This document shows positions 8,373 to 17,779 of a stretch of 64,000 nt of DNA, piece by piece. Position 1 is the stretch's first letter; each line of letters begins with the position of its first letter. The stretch comes from Lachnoclostridium sp. UBA2905 (GTDB lineage: Bacteria; Bacillota; Clostridia; Lachnospirales; Lachnospiraceae), in the NCBI GenBank assembly GCA_002349525.1, contig DEDL01000035.1:14973-78972 (forward strand). Direction: 5' to 3'. The notes beneath the pieces were generated by a model. The model worked only from the letters and a program-made list of their open reading frames with translations, was not told the origin of the DNA and searched no databases. Position numbers and translations under genes: made by a program.

Positions 8373-10874
8373 ATGAGGCGAGTATTTAAACAGGGTATGG
8401 CCGTTGCACTTGCAGCAGCTATGACAATCACACTTGTATCAGTTGATGCTGATGCAGCAAAGAAACCAGCTATTGCCAAGAAGACTTACAAAGTTGTAAA
8501 AGGCAAGAAAGTTAAGGTTAAAATCAAGAATGGCAAGAAGAGTGCCAAGGTAACATGGAAATCAAGTAACAAGAAGATTGCTAAGATCACTAAGAAGAAT
8601 AGCACTTCTGCTACAGTTAAAGGTGTTAAGAAGGGTACTGCTAAGATCTCAGCTACATACAAAGCAGGGAGCAAGAAGGTTACTCTTAAGTGTAAAGTAA
8701 AGGTAACTAGCAAGGCTGCAGCAAAGGTAACAGCTTCAACAGCTCCAGTTACTAACCCAACAGTTGCACCATCAGCTAATGTTGGTAAGCAGACAGCAGC
8801 TCCAACAGGTGCAGCTACTACAGCACCAACAGGAAAACCAAAGGTAACAGGAACACCTAAACCAACACCAACACCATCACCAGTTCCTAAGTTTACAGAT
8901 GCTCTTACAGCATATAAACTTGGTGCAACACAGACAATCGCAGTTGATGGCGATGTTGATGAAGCATGGGATGATTCATATGCAAACAACCTTATTTTTG
9001 ACAAAGAAGCGACTAAGGTTGAGCAGGTTCGTGGAGAAGTTAAGACAACAGGCGCAACAGCTAAGATCATGTGGGCAGATGATGCTGCTTATGTATTAGT
9101 AGATGTTGCTAAGGAAGATGTTACAGATAAGGATTCAGTAACAGTTTACTTCGACCAGAACGAGAAAGCTACAAAAGACACTATGGTTACTGCTAATGTT
9201 GCAGCAGGAAAAGAGGCTAAGGAAGACGGTAAGTTTGAAGCAGCTTCTAAGGCAACAGCTACTGGATATATCGTTGAAGCCAAGTTCAACATGGATCAGA
9301 AAGAGGTTGACTCTAATGTAAGCATTGAGATTCAGATCAATGAAGAAAAGGGAACAATCAATGTTTACGATACAAGATCTACAATGGTATATGACAAAGA
9401 GAATAATAGCTGGACACTTGGTGACGAAAAAGTACAGGTTGCTGAAAAACCAGAACTTATGGGTAAAGCAACACTTACTAAGTCATTAGCTCAGTCAACA
9501 TCAGCATTCTTTACAGCAGATGGAGCAAAGATTCGTGAGGCAGCTGAACTTGACAGTGCAAAATGGGATTCACCTAATGAGGATGGTTCAGATCCAGCTG
9601 TTAAGACAAAGACAATGAAGTTCGTTGATACAAGCTTCTGGAAAGATGCTTATGCAGCTAACAACGCAAGCTCAATCTACTTCACAAACGTTAATATCCC
9701 AGATTACAAGGGAAATGCTGATAAGCTTTCACTTGGTACACCAGTTCTTGATGAAGAAGGAACAACTATTGGTTACGAATCAAACAGAGATTTGGCTGAA
9801 GGATATATCGTATGGGATGAGGATTATCTCTATGTACTCTTCAACGTAGCTGATAAGGATATTTCACCAGCTAGCGATGATCATTATACAACTGACTCAA
9901 CAGAGTTCTTCTTAGATGAGGATCTTTCTCGTCCAACTGCTTATGCAACAGATGGTACAGGTGATGAGGTTCAGTTACGTGTAGATGCAGCTGACAATAG
10001 GTTCTCATCTAACGATGCTGGAACAGGAAACTATGCATTAGTAGGTCATGCAGTTAATGCAGATGAGAATGGATATCAGGTTGAGTACATCATCAAGCTT
10101 AACAATAAGCATAAGAATGGTGACACAATGGGTATGGACCTTCAGATCAATGACTGCTTTACAGTTGAAGGTGCAGAGAACGAAGAGACTGGCGAAAAGG
10201 ATGAAGATACTGCAGATAGAGCAGCAACACTTACAGCTTATGATACAACAAACAATGCTTATCAGGATCCAAGCTGCTTTGGACGTGTTAAGTTAATCAA
10301 CAAAGATGCTGAGGAAGAAAATCCAGATCAGCCAGCTCCAACAGATGAGCCAGCAGCTCCAACAGATTCTCCAGCTCCAACAGATGAGCCAGCAGCTCCA
10401 ACTCCAGCAGGAAATGTTGTAGAAGTACCACTTACAAGTGTTACATATCCAGAGTGGCTGCAGGGAATTTCAACAACTACTAATGAAGATGGAACAGTAA
10501 CTATAAAATGGGCAGAAAATGCAACTGGTTATGCAGGTGCAACAGTTAATTTTGATGCTGTTAACATTGAGGGATTCAAGTATGTTGTTGTTGAGACTGT
10601 AGGAGCAGCAACAACTAACTTTAATGTGTCAGATGCAACAAGAGTTGAACCAGTATATAACAATCCATTAAACGCCTTGATAAGATATGGTGTAAACTTT
10701 GCAGATGGTGTAAACAAGATTGAACTTACAACACCAACAGAAACTGGAAAAGATGGTAATCCAGCTGACTACAAGAATGTTGGTAAGGTTTGTTTCTACA
10801 AAGGAGCAGAAACAACAGCGAACACAATTACAATTAAGTCAATCAAATTTGTTAAATCTGACGAGGATCTCTAG
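8373..10874 (+). CDS. Secreted non-catalytic protein: Lys-rich Ig-like domain, two CBM9-like modules, C-terminal binding module
   Basis: 833 residues without a recognisable catalytic domain. Layout: signal peptide 1-29; bacterial Ig-like (BIG2-type) domain with very many lysines 30-112; Ala/Pro/Thr linker 113-173; CBM9-like module 174-366 (DGDVDEAWDD start, then WADDAAYVLVDV); second CBM9-like module 367-643 (WDEDYLYVLFNVADKD); Pro/Thr/Asp linker 650-680; C-terminal module 682-833 ending in TIKSIKF like the modules of the xylanase at the window start. CBM9 binds xylan or cellulose ends. The lysine-rich domain may hold the protein at the anionic cell wall. The start at 8373 follows a perfect AGGAGG; codon choice (many GCT, GTT, CCA) is stronger than in neighbours, suggesting high expression. 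Role as a polysaccharide-capture protein is inferred. Confidence 0.85.
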   Translation: MRRVFKQGMAVALAAAMTITLVSVDADAAKKPAIAKKTYKVVKGKKVKVKIKNGKKSAKVTWKSSNKKIAKITKKNSTSATVKGVKKGTAKISATYKAGSKKVTLKCKVKVTSKAAAKVTASTAPVTNPTVAPSANVGKQTAAPTGAATTAPTGKPKVTGTPKPTPTPSPVPKFTDALTAYKLGATQTIAVDGDVDEAWDDSYANNLIFDKEATKVEQVRGEVKTTGATAKIMWADDAAYVLVDVAKEDVTDKDSVTVYFDQNEKATKDTMVTANVAAGKEAKEDGKFEAASKATATGYIVEAKFNMDQKEVDSNVSIEIQINEEKGTINVYDTRSTMVYDKENNSWTLGDEKVQVAEKPELMGKATLTKSLAQSTSAFFTADGAKIREAAELDSAKWDSPNEDGSDPAVKTKTMKFVDTSFWKDAYAANNASSIYFTNVNIPDYKGNADKLSLGTPVLDEEGTTIGYESNRDLAEGYIVWDEDYLYVLFNVADKDISPASDDHYTTDSTEFFLDEDLSRPTAYATDGTGDEVQLRVDAADNRFSSNDAGTGNYALVGHAVNADENGYQVEYIIKLNNKHKNGDTMGMDLQINDCFTVEGAENEETGEKDEDTADRAATLTAYDTTNNAYQDPSCFGRVKLINKDAEEENPDQPAPTDEPAAPTDSPAPTDEPAAPTPAGNVVEVPLTSVTYPEWLQGISTTTNEDGTVTIKWAENATGYAGATVNFDAVNIEGFKYVVVETVGAATTNFNVSDATRVEPVYNNPLNALIRYGVNFADGVNKIELTTPTETGKDGNPADYKNVGKVCFYKGAETTANTITIKSIKFVKSDEDL

Positions 10875-10926
10875 GATTTATATGCATTGCTGATTAGGCA
10901 GTGTGATAACTGATTATGTTAATTGG

Positions 10927-10962
10927 CAGGTGCAGTGTATTAATACACTGCACCTGTTTTTG
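10927..10962 (+). terminator. Strong terminator after the CBM9-like protein gene
   Basis: Perfect 14 bp inverted repeat (arms 10927-10940 and 10943-10956, caggtgcagtgtat) followed by tttttgt. It lies 52 bases after the stop. Confidence 0.85.
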
Positions 10963-11061
10963 TATGAGCAGGAAGTGAAGGGGATAACTCATATCATTAA
11001 TAAGATAATATCTACAAAGCTTCTTTACAAAACAATATGGATGCGGAGAGAAATACACAAA

Positions 11062-11265
11062 TCATGCGTGTTCCAGTTGTTTTTTTAGATATTTATAACG
11101 CAGATTCATAGAATTCATTTCATAAATGTAGCAATCTATTAAGTCAGGGTCGGAGGTGTACTGATAATTCTGATATACAGTATCCAGGTCCTGACGTATT
11201 TTATTTATTGCATCAAGAAGGTCTTTTTGTTCATTTGAATAAGTAACGCTTTTCTTTTTCATCAT
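11062..11265 (-). CDS. DUF2508 family protein (YaaL-like)
   Basis: A 67-residue, highly charged helical protein with the family hallmark DPDLIDCYIYEMNSMN followed by RYKYLKK. DUF2508/YaaL proteins are small cytosolic proteins of unknown function in Firmicutes, often next to recR, which is not in this window. No strong ribosome site is seen; two adjacent ATGs (11265, 11262) are possible starts. It stands alone on the minus strand. Confidence 0.8.
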   Translation of the reverse strand: MMKKKSVTYSNEQKDLLDAINKIRQDLDTVYQNYQYTSDPDLIDCYIYEMNSMNLRYKYLKKQLEHA

Positions 11266-11600
11266 ACTTTCACACTATAATCCTTTCAAATAAGTTAACA
11301 AAAAAGTGACAAATAAATGTATTACTAGGGAAAATAGTTCCTATTGATAGCATTTCCATAATTTGAAAAGCTATACGCAAAAGGCCTGTTTTTTATGGAT
11401 AAAATATGTTGACATAAAGTAATACACATGCTATTCTAGTCCTACAAAAGATATGTTCTTTTTGTCTTATTGCAGTGATGCAATTCTAATTTCGTTTTAT
11501 GTTCAAAGGTTTATCTGAATTATTTCAGATCATTATTTTCAACAGAATTATTTAATTTAATTATTTGGGAAATCCGTTTAGTGAAGGAGGAATTGGATTT
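11266..11600. other. 335-base non-coding region with the Tad operon promoter and leader
   Basis: No gene is seen. It holds the consensus promoter described at 11409-11437 and about 155 bases of leader with two small hairpins, ttgca-gtga-tgcaa near 11472 and tctgaa-tta-ttcaga near 11514. No cyclic-di-GMP (GEMM) riboswitch core was found. Confidence 0.5.
11409..11437 (+). promoter_or_regulatory. Probable promoter of the Tad operon
   Basis: ttgaca at 11409-11414, 17-base spacer, tattct at 11432-11437: perfect -35, fair -10. It is the only good sigma-A match upstream of tadZ and predicts a leader of about 155 bases. Confidence 0.65.
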
Positions 11601-12566
11601 TTGAATAGAAGCCAGGTAGCATTGTATACTCCGGATTCACGGTATGCCAATGCTTTTATGGATTATTGTCTAAGACATGAGGATAACAGACTTAATGTTA
11701 AATCCTATACCAATGCAGAAAGTCTCGATTATGCAATTCGCAATGAAAAGTTTGAATTGCTTTTGGTGGATGGTTTATTTGCAAATGATCCTGTTATGAA
11801 TTATGAGTGCAAAAAGGCCATACTTTCTCATAACAAATATATATCAGACCCAAGCATTCCTGCAATTTTTCTATATCAGAAGATTGAACTTGTCTTTAAG
11901 CAGATTTATGAGCTGCTTTCAGAAGAAGCGGTTAAGGCTGTTTACTCCTGTGCTGCAGTAAGTTCAATGCCTGATATATATGGTGTATATTCACCATGCT
12001 ATCCTCTTGAAAGAGAACAGTTTGCAAAGGAAATTGCGGAATACACAGGCGAAAACAGAAAGGTTTTATACATTAATTTTGCCGGTCTTACTGAAAGTGA
12101 TATGGGTGATGATGATGGTATAAGTGAACTTCTCTTATATCTACAGCAGCCTGATAAAGCTATAACATATAAAATTCAGGCACTGATAAGACATGAAAAA
12201 AATTATGATTATCTTCCGGGTGTGAAGCATTATCAGGACATAGCAGGTATTGATAAGAGTGATATAAAAAGACTGCTAGCAGGTTTTGAACAGCTTGATT
12301 GCTATGACCTTGTTATTGCGGATGTTGGGCTTGAAGGAGAGTCTGCAAGAGAGCTTCTGCAATGCTGTACTAAGGTATGGATGCCAGTGAATAATCACAT
12401 GGGCTATGGAAGACAGGAACATTTTTTGCATGATCTTGCAGTTGAGAAAAATGAAGGAATACTTGAACTTATAGAACCTGTATCAATACCTGAAGGCTGG
12501 TATGCAAGAAAGGATATCAGAGTCAGATGTATAAAGAGGTTAAAAAGTATATCAGAGAGCAGGTGA
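11601..12566 (+). CDS. tadZ: TadZ/CpaE-like protein, degenerate MinD-type ATPase
   Basis: Predicted to place the Tad pilus machine at the cell envelope. About 321 residues: an N-terminal receiver-like part (LLLVDGLF near 50) followed by a MinD/ParA-like fold (YINFAGL, YDLVIADVG) in which no Walker A P-loop can be found. Loss of the P-loop is known for some TadZ proteins. The start is a TTG at 11601, 10 bases after AAGGAGG; a TTG at 11565 in the same frame lacks such a site. It is first in a run of seven co-directed Tad genes and overlaps tadA by 40 bases, which implies coupled translation. The call depends strongly on context. Confidence 0.7.
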   Translation: MNRSQVALYTPDSRYANAFMDYCLRHEDNRLNVKSYTNAESLDYAIRNEKFELLLVDGLFANDPVMNYECKKAILSHNKYISDPSIPAIFLYQKIELVFKQIYELLSEEAVKAVYSCAAVSSMPDIYGVYSPCYPLEREQFAKEIAEYTGENRKVLYINFAGLTESDMGDDDGISELLLYLQQPDKAITYKIQALIRHEKNYDYLPGVKHYQDIAGIDKSDIKRLLAGFEQLDCYDLVIADVGLEGESARELLQCCTKVWMPVNNHMGYGRQEHFLHDLAVEKNEGILELIEPVSIPEGWYARKDIRVRCIKRLKSISESR

Positions 12567-13747
12567 TTCTCGATATTGATATGACCAGGGAGTGTCCTGA
12601 CGAGATGCTTATGAAATGTATCAACGAGAAACTGTTAGAGTATCCGGAATATATATCATTTAAGGATAAGGTCAGACTGCAAAGAGAGATATATAACTCT
12701 TTAAGAAGGTTCGATATACTGTCAGAGCTCTTAGAGGATGAAAGTATTACGGATATTATGGTGAATGGTCCCGAGAACATATTTATAGATAAATCAGGAA
12801 AGATGGTGAAAACGGACTATTCATTTGAATCTGCAGAAAAGCTTGATAATGTTATTCAGCATATTGTAGCTTCGCATAACAGGATTGTGAATGAATCTAA
12901 TCCAATCGTTGATGCAAGAATGCCTGATGGCTCCAGAGTGAATATTGTTTTGCCTCCCATCGCCATTAATGGACCTGTTATAACTATAAGGAAATTTCCG
13001 AAGATGGACTTTACTATGGACAAGTTTATAGAGATGGGAACTATAACAGGTGAGGCGGCTCATTTTTTGCAGATCTTAGTTGAGGCTAAGTATAATGTAT
13101 TCATTTCGGGAGGAACAGGTTCTGGTAAAACAACATTTCTTAATGTGTTATCAGGTTTTATTCCTTCTGGTGAGAGAATAATAACAATTGAGGATTCGGC
13201 AGAGCTTAGAATACAGGGAATTGATAATATTGTGAGGCTTGAAACACGTAATGCCAATCTTGAGGGAGATGGCGAGATTACTATGTCGGATCTGATAAAG
13301 AGCAGCCTTCGTATGATTCCAAGCAGAATAATTATAGGAGAGATTCGAGGCGGGGAAGCCCTGGATATGATTCAGGCAATGAACACAGGGCATGACGGCA
13401 GTTTGTCTACAGGTCATGCAAATAGTGCAATGGATATGATAAACAGGCTTGAGACATTGATTCTTACAGCCAGAGATTTTCCTATGGAGGCTGTTAAAAG
13501 GCAGGTTGGTTCAGCAATTGATATTATGATTCACCTTGGGAGATTGAAGGATAGAACAAGACGTGTAATGGAAATATCAGAGGTTTGTTTTGAAAAGGAT
13601 GAAATTGTACTTAATAAACTTTATGAATTTGACGAGGAAGTTAGGAATGATGGCTGTGTATATGAGGGAAGGCTTGTAAGAACCAAAAATCAGATGAGAT
13701 ACATAGACAAATTGAAAAGGGCGGGATTTTCATATGAAAAAATATGA
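12527..13747 (+). CDS. tadA: TadA/CpaF secretion ATPase
   Basis: Hexameric type II/IV secretion ATPase that powers Tad pilus assembly at the inner face of the membrane. Walker A GGTGSGKTT at 195-203, Walker B RIIIGEIRG at about 267-275, the Asp-box region ITIEDSAEL near 220 and the His-box TGHDGSLSTGHAN. At 406 residues it is slightly shorter than average. The ATG at 12527 lies inside tadZ with only AAAGGA some 10 bases before it; a start slightly downstream cannot be excluded. Its end overlaps tadB-C by 14 bases. Confidence 0.95.
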   Translation: MYKEVKKYIREQVILDIDMTRECPDEMLMKCINEKLLEYPEYISFKDKVRLQREIYNSLRRFDILSELLEDESITDIMVNGPENIFIDKSGKMVKTDYSFESAEKLDNVIQHIVASHNRIVNESNPIVDARMPDGSRVNIVLPPIAINGPVITIRKFPKMDFTMDKFIEMGTITGEAAHFLQILVEAKYNVFISGGTGSGKTTFLNVLSGFIPSGERIITIEDSAELRIQGIDNIVRLETRNANLEGDGEITMSDLIKSSLRMIPSRIIIGEIRGGEALDMIQAMNTGHDGSLSTGHANSAMDMINRLETLILTARDFPMEAVKRQVGSAIDIMIHLGRLKDRTRRVMEISEVCFEKDEIVLNKLYEFDEEVRNDGCVYEGRLVRTKNQMRYIDKLKRAGFSYEKI

Positions 13748-15299
13748 GAAGGTAATTGTTGTGTTGTGTGGTATAGCTCTTTCATTTATGACAGGGTACA
13801 TATTTTACAATAGTCTCATTTTTGGAGGCGTTATTAGTATTCCGACATGTGTTTTTGTATGGAAATTCTGGAAAAGACATGAGAATGATAAGCGAAAAAG
13901 AATAATTGAGAGTGAGTTTGAGGAGATGTTAAGCTGTCTTGCGTCTGCACTTAGAACCGGTTATGCCATAGATAATGCTTTTTTTGAATGCAGAAAGGAG
14001 CTTGTATCTGTTTTTGGAAAGGAAGCGCCTATAATACATGAACTGAATATTATATGTCATGGTCTTAAGATGAATGAACCTGTTGATAAGCTTATGTATG
14101 GAATGGCGGTAAGGACTAAGGTTAAGTCAATATCTGAGTTTGCCCAGGTGCTTTCTATTGCAAGAAAAAGTGGCGGAGATTTTATCACAATTATCAGACA
14201 GAATGCCAGCGAAATAAGGAATAAACGTCAGGTTCTTGCAGAGATTGAAACCATGGTAACTGCTAAAAAATATGAAGGTCTTATTATGAATATAATGCCT
14301 CCGGGAATAATCGTTTATTTGAGATTTACTTCACCGGGATATATTGCAGTTTTGTATAACAATCCTGCTGGAATTATGGTGATGACAGTTATTCTTATCA
14401 TTTATATATCTGGTATATGCCTTGCACAGCATATTATGAATTTTGATAAGGAAAATGTAGTCAGGTATCCATCTGTCCTGAAAAATGTAATGAATGATAA
14501 AAAAAAGAGTCAGAGTAAGGTTGGAAAATCAGATATTATTTTGAGATGCATATATGAAAAAATTAAAGCTGATTTTGCAATTCGGCTTAAGGATATCAAT
14601 GACAAAATACGTGCACTTCTTGTTGGTAATTATAGTGAAAAAATTATAGAGGCATTTTGGTTCAGGCTTATCAAAATGGAAATGCTATTTATAATTGCAG
14701 GAATTGTTATATGTATATTGGGATTTTTAGAAAATCCTGATAATGTACCCTTATTTGTTGTCATGGCTTTAGCAGTCCTGCTTTACCTGCCATACTCGTC
14801 TATAAGTGGAATTAAGAAGGCGGTTAATAGCCGTGATATGCAGATGCTTCTTGATTATCCTGATATTATAAGCAAATTCAGTGTTTTAATGAGTGCTGGA
14901 ATAACTATGAAAAGCAGCCTTGAAAGAATAGTTAATGATTATAGAAATCAGCGAAAATCAGGCTATTGCAAAAAACATTACATATATGAGGAGCTTGCAG
15001 GTGTATTGAATAAAATAGCTGCTGGTATGGATGAGGGGGCTGCCTATGAGGAATTTGGCAGAAAAGTTAATGTCCTATCTTATATCCGGTTTGCAACTAT
15101 GCTGTCACAAAATCTGAAAAAGGGTAATAAGGTCATGCTTGAGCAGTTAAATGTTACAGCAATAGATTCCATAAATGAGAGAAAGGAATCACTAAAAAGA
15201 ATAGGAGAAAAGGCATCGTCAAAGCTTTTATTTCCTATGATGATTCAATTTATTATGATACTCGTTATTATTATGTATCCTGCAATTACGGGATTATAG
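13734..15299 (+). CDS. TadB-TadC fusion, Tad pilus inner-membrane platform protein
   Basis: 521 residues holding two type II secretion F-type domains in one chain. N-terminal half: membrane segments near 7-45, a TadB-like cytosolic domain about 60-190 (EEMLSCLASALRTGYAID), membrane segments 185-235. C-terminal half: membrane segments 315-365, a TadC-like domain about 375-490 (LLDYPDIISKFSVLMSAGIT) and a final hydrophobic segment to 521. TadB and TadC are normally separate proteins of about 300 residues. There is no stop or frameshift at the junction (around 270-310), where a charged stretch links the halves. It forms the platform on which TadA acts. It overlaps tadA and is followed 30 bases later by the pilin gene. 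Confidence 0.88.
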   Translation: MKKYEKVIVVLCGIALSFMTGYIFYNSLIFGGVISIPTCVFVWKFWKRHENDKRKRIIESEFEEMLSCLASALRTGYAIDNAFFECRKELVSVFGKEAPIIHELNIICHGLKMNEPVDKLMYGMAVRTKVKSISEFAQVLSIARKSGGDFITIIRQNASEIRNKRQVLAEIETMVTAKKYEGLIMNIMPPGIIVYLRFTSPGYIAVLYNNPAGIMVMTVILIIYISGICLAQHIMNFDKENVVRYPSVLKNVMNDKKKSQSKVGKSDIILRCIYEKIKADFAIRLKDINDKIRALLVGNYSEKIIEAFWFRLIKMEMLFIIAGIVICILGFLENPDNVPLFVVMALAVLLYLPYSSISGIKKAVNSRDMQMLLDYPDIISKFSVLMSAGITMKSSLERIVNDYRNQRKSGYCKKHYIYEELAGVLNKIAAGMDEGAAYEEFGRKVNVLSYIRFATMLSQNLKKGNKVMLEQLNVTAIDSINERKESLKRIGEKASSKLLFPMMIQFIMILVIIMYPAITGL

Positions 15300-15329
15300 C
15301 AGATTTGAGTTTTAGAAAGGGGAGAGTCT

Positions 15330-15539
15330 ATGATATCGATAATGATGATGAATATGAAAGACAGAATGAGAAAATTTGTAAAGGATAATTCCGGAATAGG
15401 TATTGTGGAGATAATTCTTATTCTGGTTATATTAATTGCCCTGATTGTTATATTCAGGGAAAAGATCACAGCAATAGTCAATACAGCATTTACTAATATA
15501 CAGAATGATAGCAACACAATTCTTGGAGTTGAGAAATGA
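15330..15539 (+). CDS. Flp1-type type IVb pilin
   Basis: 69 residues, the probable major subunit of the Tad pilus. A basic N-terminus (MKDRMRKFVKD) precedes SGIGIVEIILILVILIAL, which has the prepilin pattern: a Gly before a hydrophobic helix with Glu at about +5 after the cleavage site. A short mature peptide of about 45 residues is usual for Flp pilins. The start follows GGGGAG. No prepilin peptidase gene (tadV/cpaA) is present in the window, so processing must rely on one elsewhere. Confidence 0.82.
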   Translation: MISIMMMNMKDRMRKFVKDNSGIGIVEIILILVILIALIVIFREKITAIVNTAFTNIQNDSNTILGVEK

Positions 15540-15546
15540 GGATTAG

Positions 15547-17679
15547 ATGTTTGAAAATGAAAACAGAGGAAGTACAACTGTTTTTCTGTGTTTAATATCG
15601 GTGGTAATGCTTACAATTATTGTGGCTGTTACAGGAATGCTTCAAAAAAGCTGGAGTGTGGGAGCTGTTAAGAGGGAGACGGATATTTCTGTAGAGGCGG
15701 AATTTAGTAAGTATTACCGGCCGTTATTCGACAGATACAGATTGTTTTATTATGTTGAAACAAAAGAGGATATGTTAGCAGCCGGAATAATGAGCTATTT
15801 TAAGGAAAATCAGAAAAATATGCCAGGACTTTTAAAACTTAATCAAAGTGGGATAAGTGTTACAGATAAAATGTATGCAACAGATGATTCCATGAATAAT
15901 GTAAAAAAACAGATGTCTGATGGTGTCAAATATGTGCTTGGTGAGAAGGTATTTAATAGTGCCCTTGGCAGATATGATTCGTATAATGATACAAATCTGG
16001 CAACTGGTGAGAAGCTTGGCAATATTGAAACTGATATAGAAAACAACCTAAGCATGTCAGCTGTGGAAAAAGAGGTGCTAAAGTTACTTGGTGTTGTTGA
16101 AGGTATAACTATAAAAAACGGTAAAATAAGCTGTTGCAATGAATTTGTTAAGATGGGCATATACGGAAAGGTTACGGCAAAAAATGCCGGCATAGATTCA
16201 GAGCTTGTATGGAAAGAAGTAAGACCCTATGACTGGAATATAGCAGAAGAGCTTGAAATATTGTGTCATAACAAGAGGCCAGATAGCAGGAGAATTGATA
16301 TCTGGAAGCAGTATTTGATGACTATAAGAAAAAAGACCATAGAAGCAGAAAAGATAGCTGAAAGGATAATTGCCGCTATATCCGGAGATACTTCAGTGAA
16401 GCTTATATGTGATGTTAATGCTATTAGAGATATTTTAAGAAATAACAAAAGTATTCTTGATTATGCAATTGAATTTGCCGAGGTGGAGGTTCCTTCTGAT
16501 AAAATTCAAAAAATAGAATATCGCAAACAGGCCTTACAGTGTAAAAAAATTATGGAGGGATATGATGTAAGTGCTTTGTCTTTTGACTACAGCCTGCTTG
16601 AACTTAGCAAGGAGAAGGATCCAAGACCTGAAATGAGCAGGAAGATCAAAGGTATACTTAGTCTCTTAATTAAAGATGAAGGCAATATATCAGGAAAAAG
16701 TGTAAAGGAAGCTGATATATATAATAAGCTTTCAAAAGAATATGAGGCACCTGACAATAGGAAGGACACGTCTGATTTTATGGAGAATACTGACAGTCTG
16801 AAAGATTTTGTTGGCAAATGTAAAGGTGACGATGGCAATACATTAACAGACAGGCTTGCCATGCTTGTGTATTTTGATACTTTTTTTGATGCCTATACAG
16901 AAAGTAAAAGCGATATGGCAAAGAATTATAAGGTAGAAGATACGATTGCAGATGATAATGGAAATAAGACTGAAGACAAGACTAATGGCAAATCTGGAAA
17001 CAGTCCTGAAAGTAATTCTGAAAATAAGAATAAAAGCATGACCAGGGAAGCTGTATATGAAAAGGCACTAATGTACGAAAGGGAATATCTTCTGGCAGGA
17101 GATATATCTGATAAGGAAAACTTGAAAAAGGTTGTAGAGAAAATTCTTCTTCAAAGGACGGGAGTATCTCTTGTATATCTTGTTAGCGACAGCAACAGTA
17201 GTGGACTTGCATATGCAACAGCTGCAGCTTTGGTAGGCTTTACCGGTATGGATGCACTTATAAGATGTGTCCAGTATGGAATTCTTGCGGGGTGGGCATA
17301 TGAGGAGGCCTGTGTGGATACAGCTTATCTGTTGGCAGGAAAGAAAATCAATCCCATAAAAACAGCATCAAATATGAATGTTGCCTATAAGGATTTATGC
17401 TTGTTTGGAAAAGAGTACATAGAAAATAAGGTTAACCAATATAGTGATAATACTGGAAATGGTTCTTTTCTTGGTTATACGGAGTATCTGCAGATGATGC
17501 TTATGGCAAAAAATATTGATATCACAACATGTAGAGCAATGGATCTGATTCAGTTTAACATCAAAAAGAACTACAGTAAAAGGTTCACCTTTCTTAAATG
17601 CATTTATGGGGCAAAGGTATGTATATATTGTGATAAACCATACGAAAGTGCAGGGTATACATATTTTGCATACCAGTAG
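15547..17679 (+). CDS. DUF5702 domain protein of the Tad locus
   Basis: 710 residues with an N-terminal membrane anchor of TadE/TadG character (RGSTTVFLCLISVVMLTII), then a long extracytoplasmic region rich in charged residues and helices. An acidic Asn/Lys/Ser stretch at about 475-500 (SGNSPESNSENKNKS) looks like a flexible linker. Near the C-terminus a hydrophobic Gly/Ala-rich part (AYATAAALVGFTGMDALI) may touch the membrane. DUF5702 proteins are usual members of Lachnospiraceae Tad loci; function is unknown and a TadG-like role is inferred. The gene starts 7 bases after the pilin stop. Confidence 0.75.
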   Translation: MFENENRGSTTVFLCLISVVMLTIIVAVTGMLQKSWSVGAVKRETDISVEAEFSKYYRPLFDRYRLFYYVETKEDMLAAGIMSYFKENQKNMPGLLKLNQSGISVTDKMYATDDSMNNVKKQMSDGVKYVLGEKVFNSALGRYDSYNDTNLATGEKLGNIETDIENNLSMSAVEKEVLKLLGVVEGITIKNGKISCCNEFVKMGIYGKVTAKNAGIDSELVWKEVRPYDWNIAEELEILCHNKRPDSRRIDIWKQYLMTIRKKTIEAEKIAERIIAAISGDTSVKLICDVNAIRDILRNNKSILDYAIEFAEVEVPSDKIQKIEYRKQALQCKKIMEGYDVSALSFDYSLLELSKEKDPRPEMSRKIKGILSLLIKDEGNISGKSVKEADIYNKLSKEYEAPDNRKDTSDFMENTDSLKDFVGKCKGDDGNTLTDRLAMLVYFDTFFDAYTESKSDMAKNYKVEDTIADDNGNKTEDKTNGKSGNSPESNSENKNKSMTREAVYEKALMYEREYLLAGDISDKENLKKVVEKILLQRTGVSLVYLVSDSNSSGLAYATAAALVGFTGMDALIRCVQYGILAGWAYEEACVDTAYLLAGKKINPIKTASNMNVAYKDLCLFGKEYIENKVNQYSDNTGNGSFLGYTEYLQMMLMAKNIDITTCRAMDLIQFNIKKNYSKRFTFLKCIYGAKVCIYCDKPYESAGYTYFAYQ

Positions 17680-17689
17680 TCAGCTGGTG

Positions 17690-17766
17690 ATTCTGAGAAG
17701 AATATATCAGCTTACGCTGACTAGAATTACGAACCAGGTTTCACGTGCGTTCGACTCTAATCAGTA
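17690..17766 (+). repeat. R1 dispersed repeat module, copy 1
   Basis: Begins 10 bases after the DUF5702 stop with ttctgagaagaatat, then the small hairpin tcagcttacgctga, then acgaaccaggtttcacgtgcgttcgac. Most positions match the copy at 63284-63361, and the first half matches the minus-strand copy at 52731-52770. Confidence 0.7.
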
Positions 17767-17779
17767 ATCACTCATTAAT

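Noticed and set aside
11438..11600. Cyclic-di-GMP riboswitch in the Tad leader
   Set aside because: The GEMM core and tetraloop receptor could not be found; only small hairpins are present.
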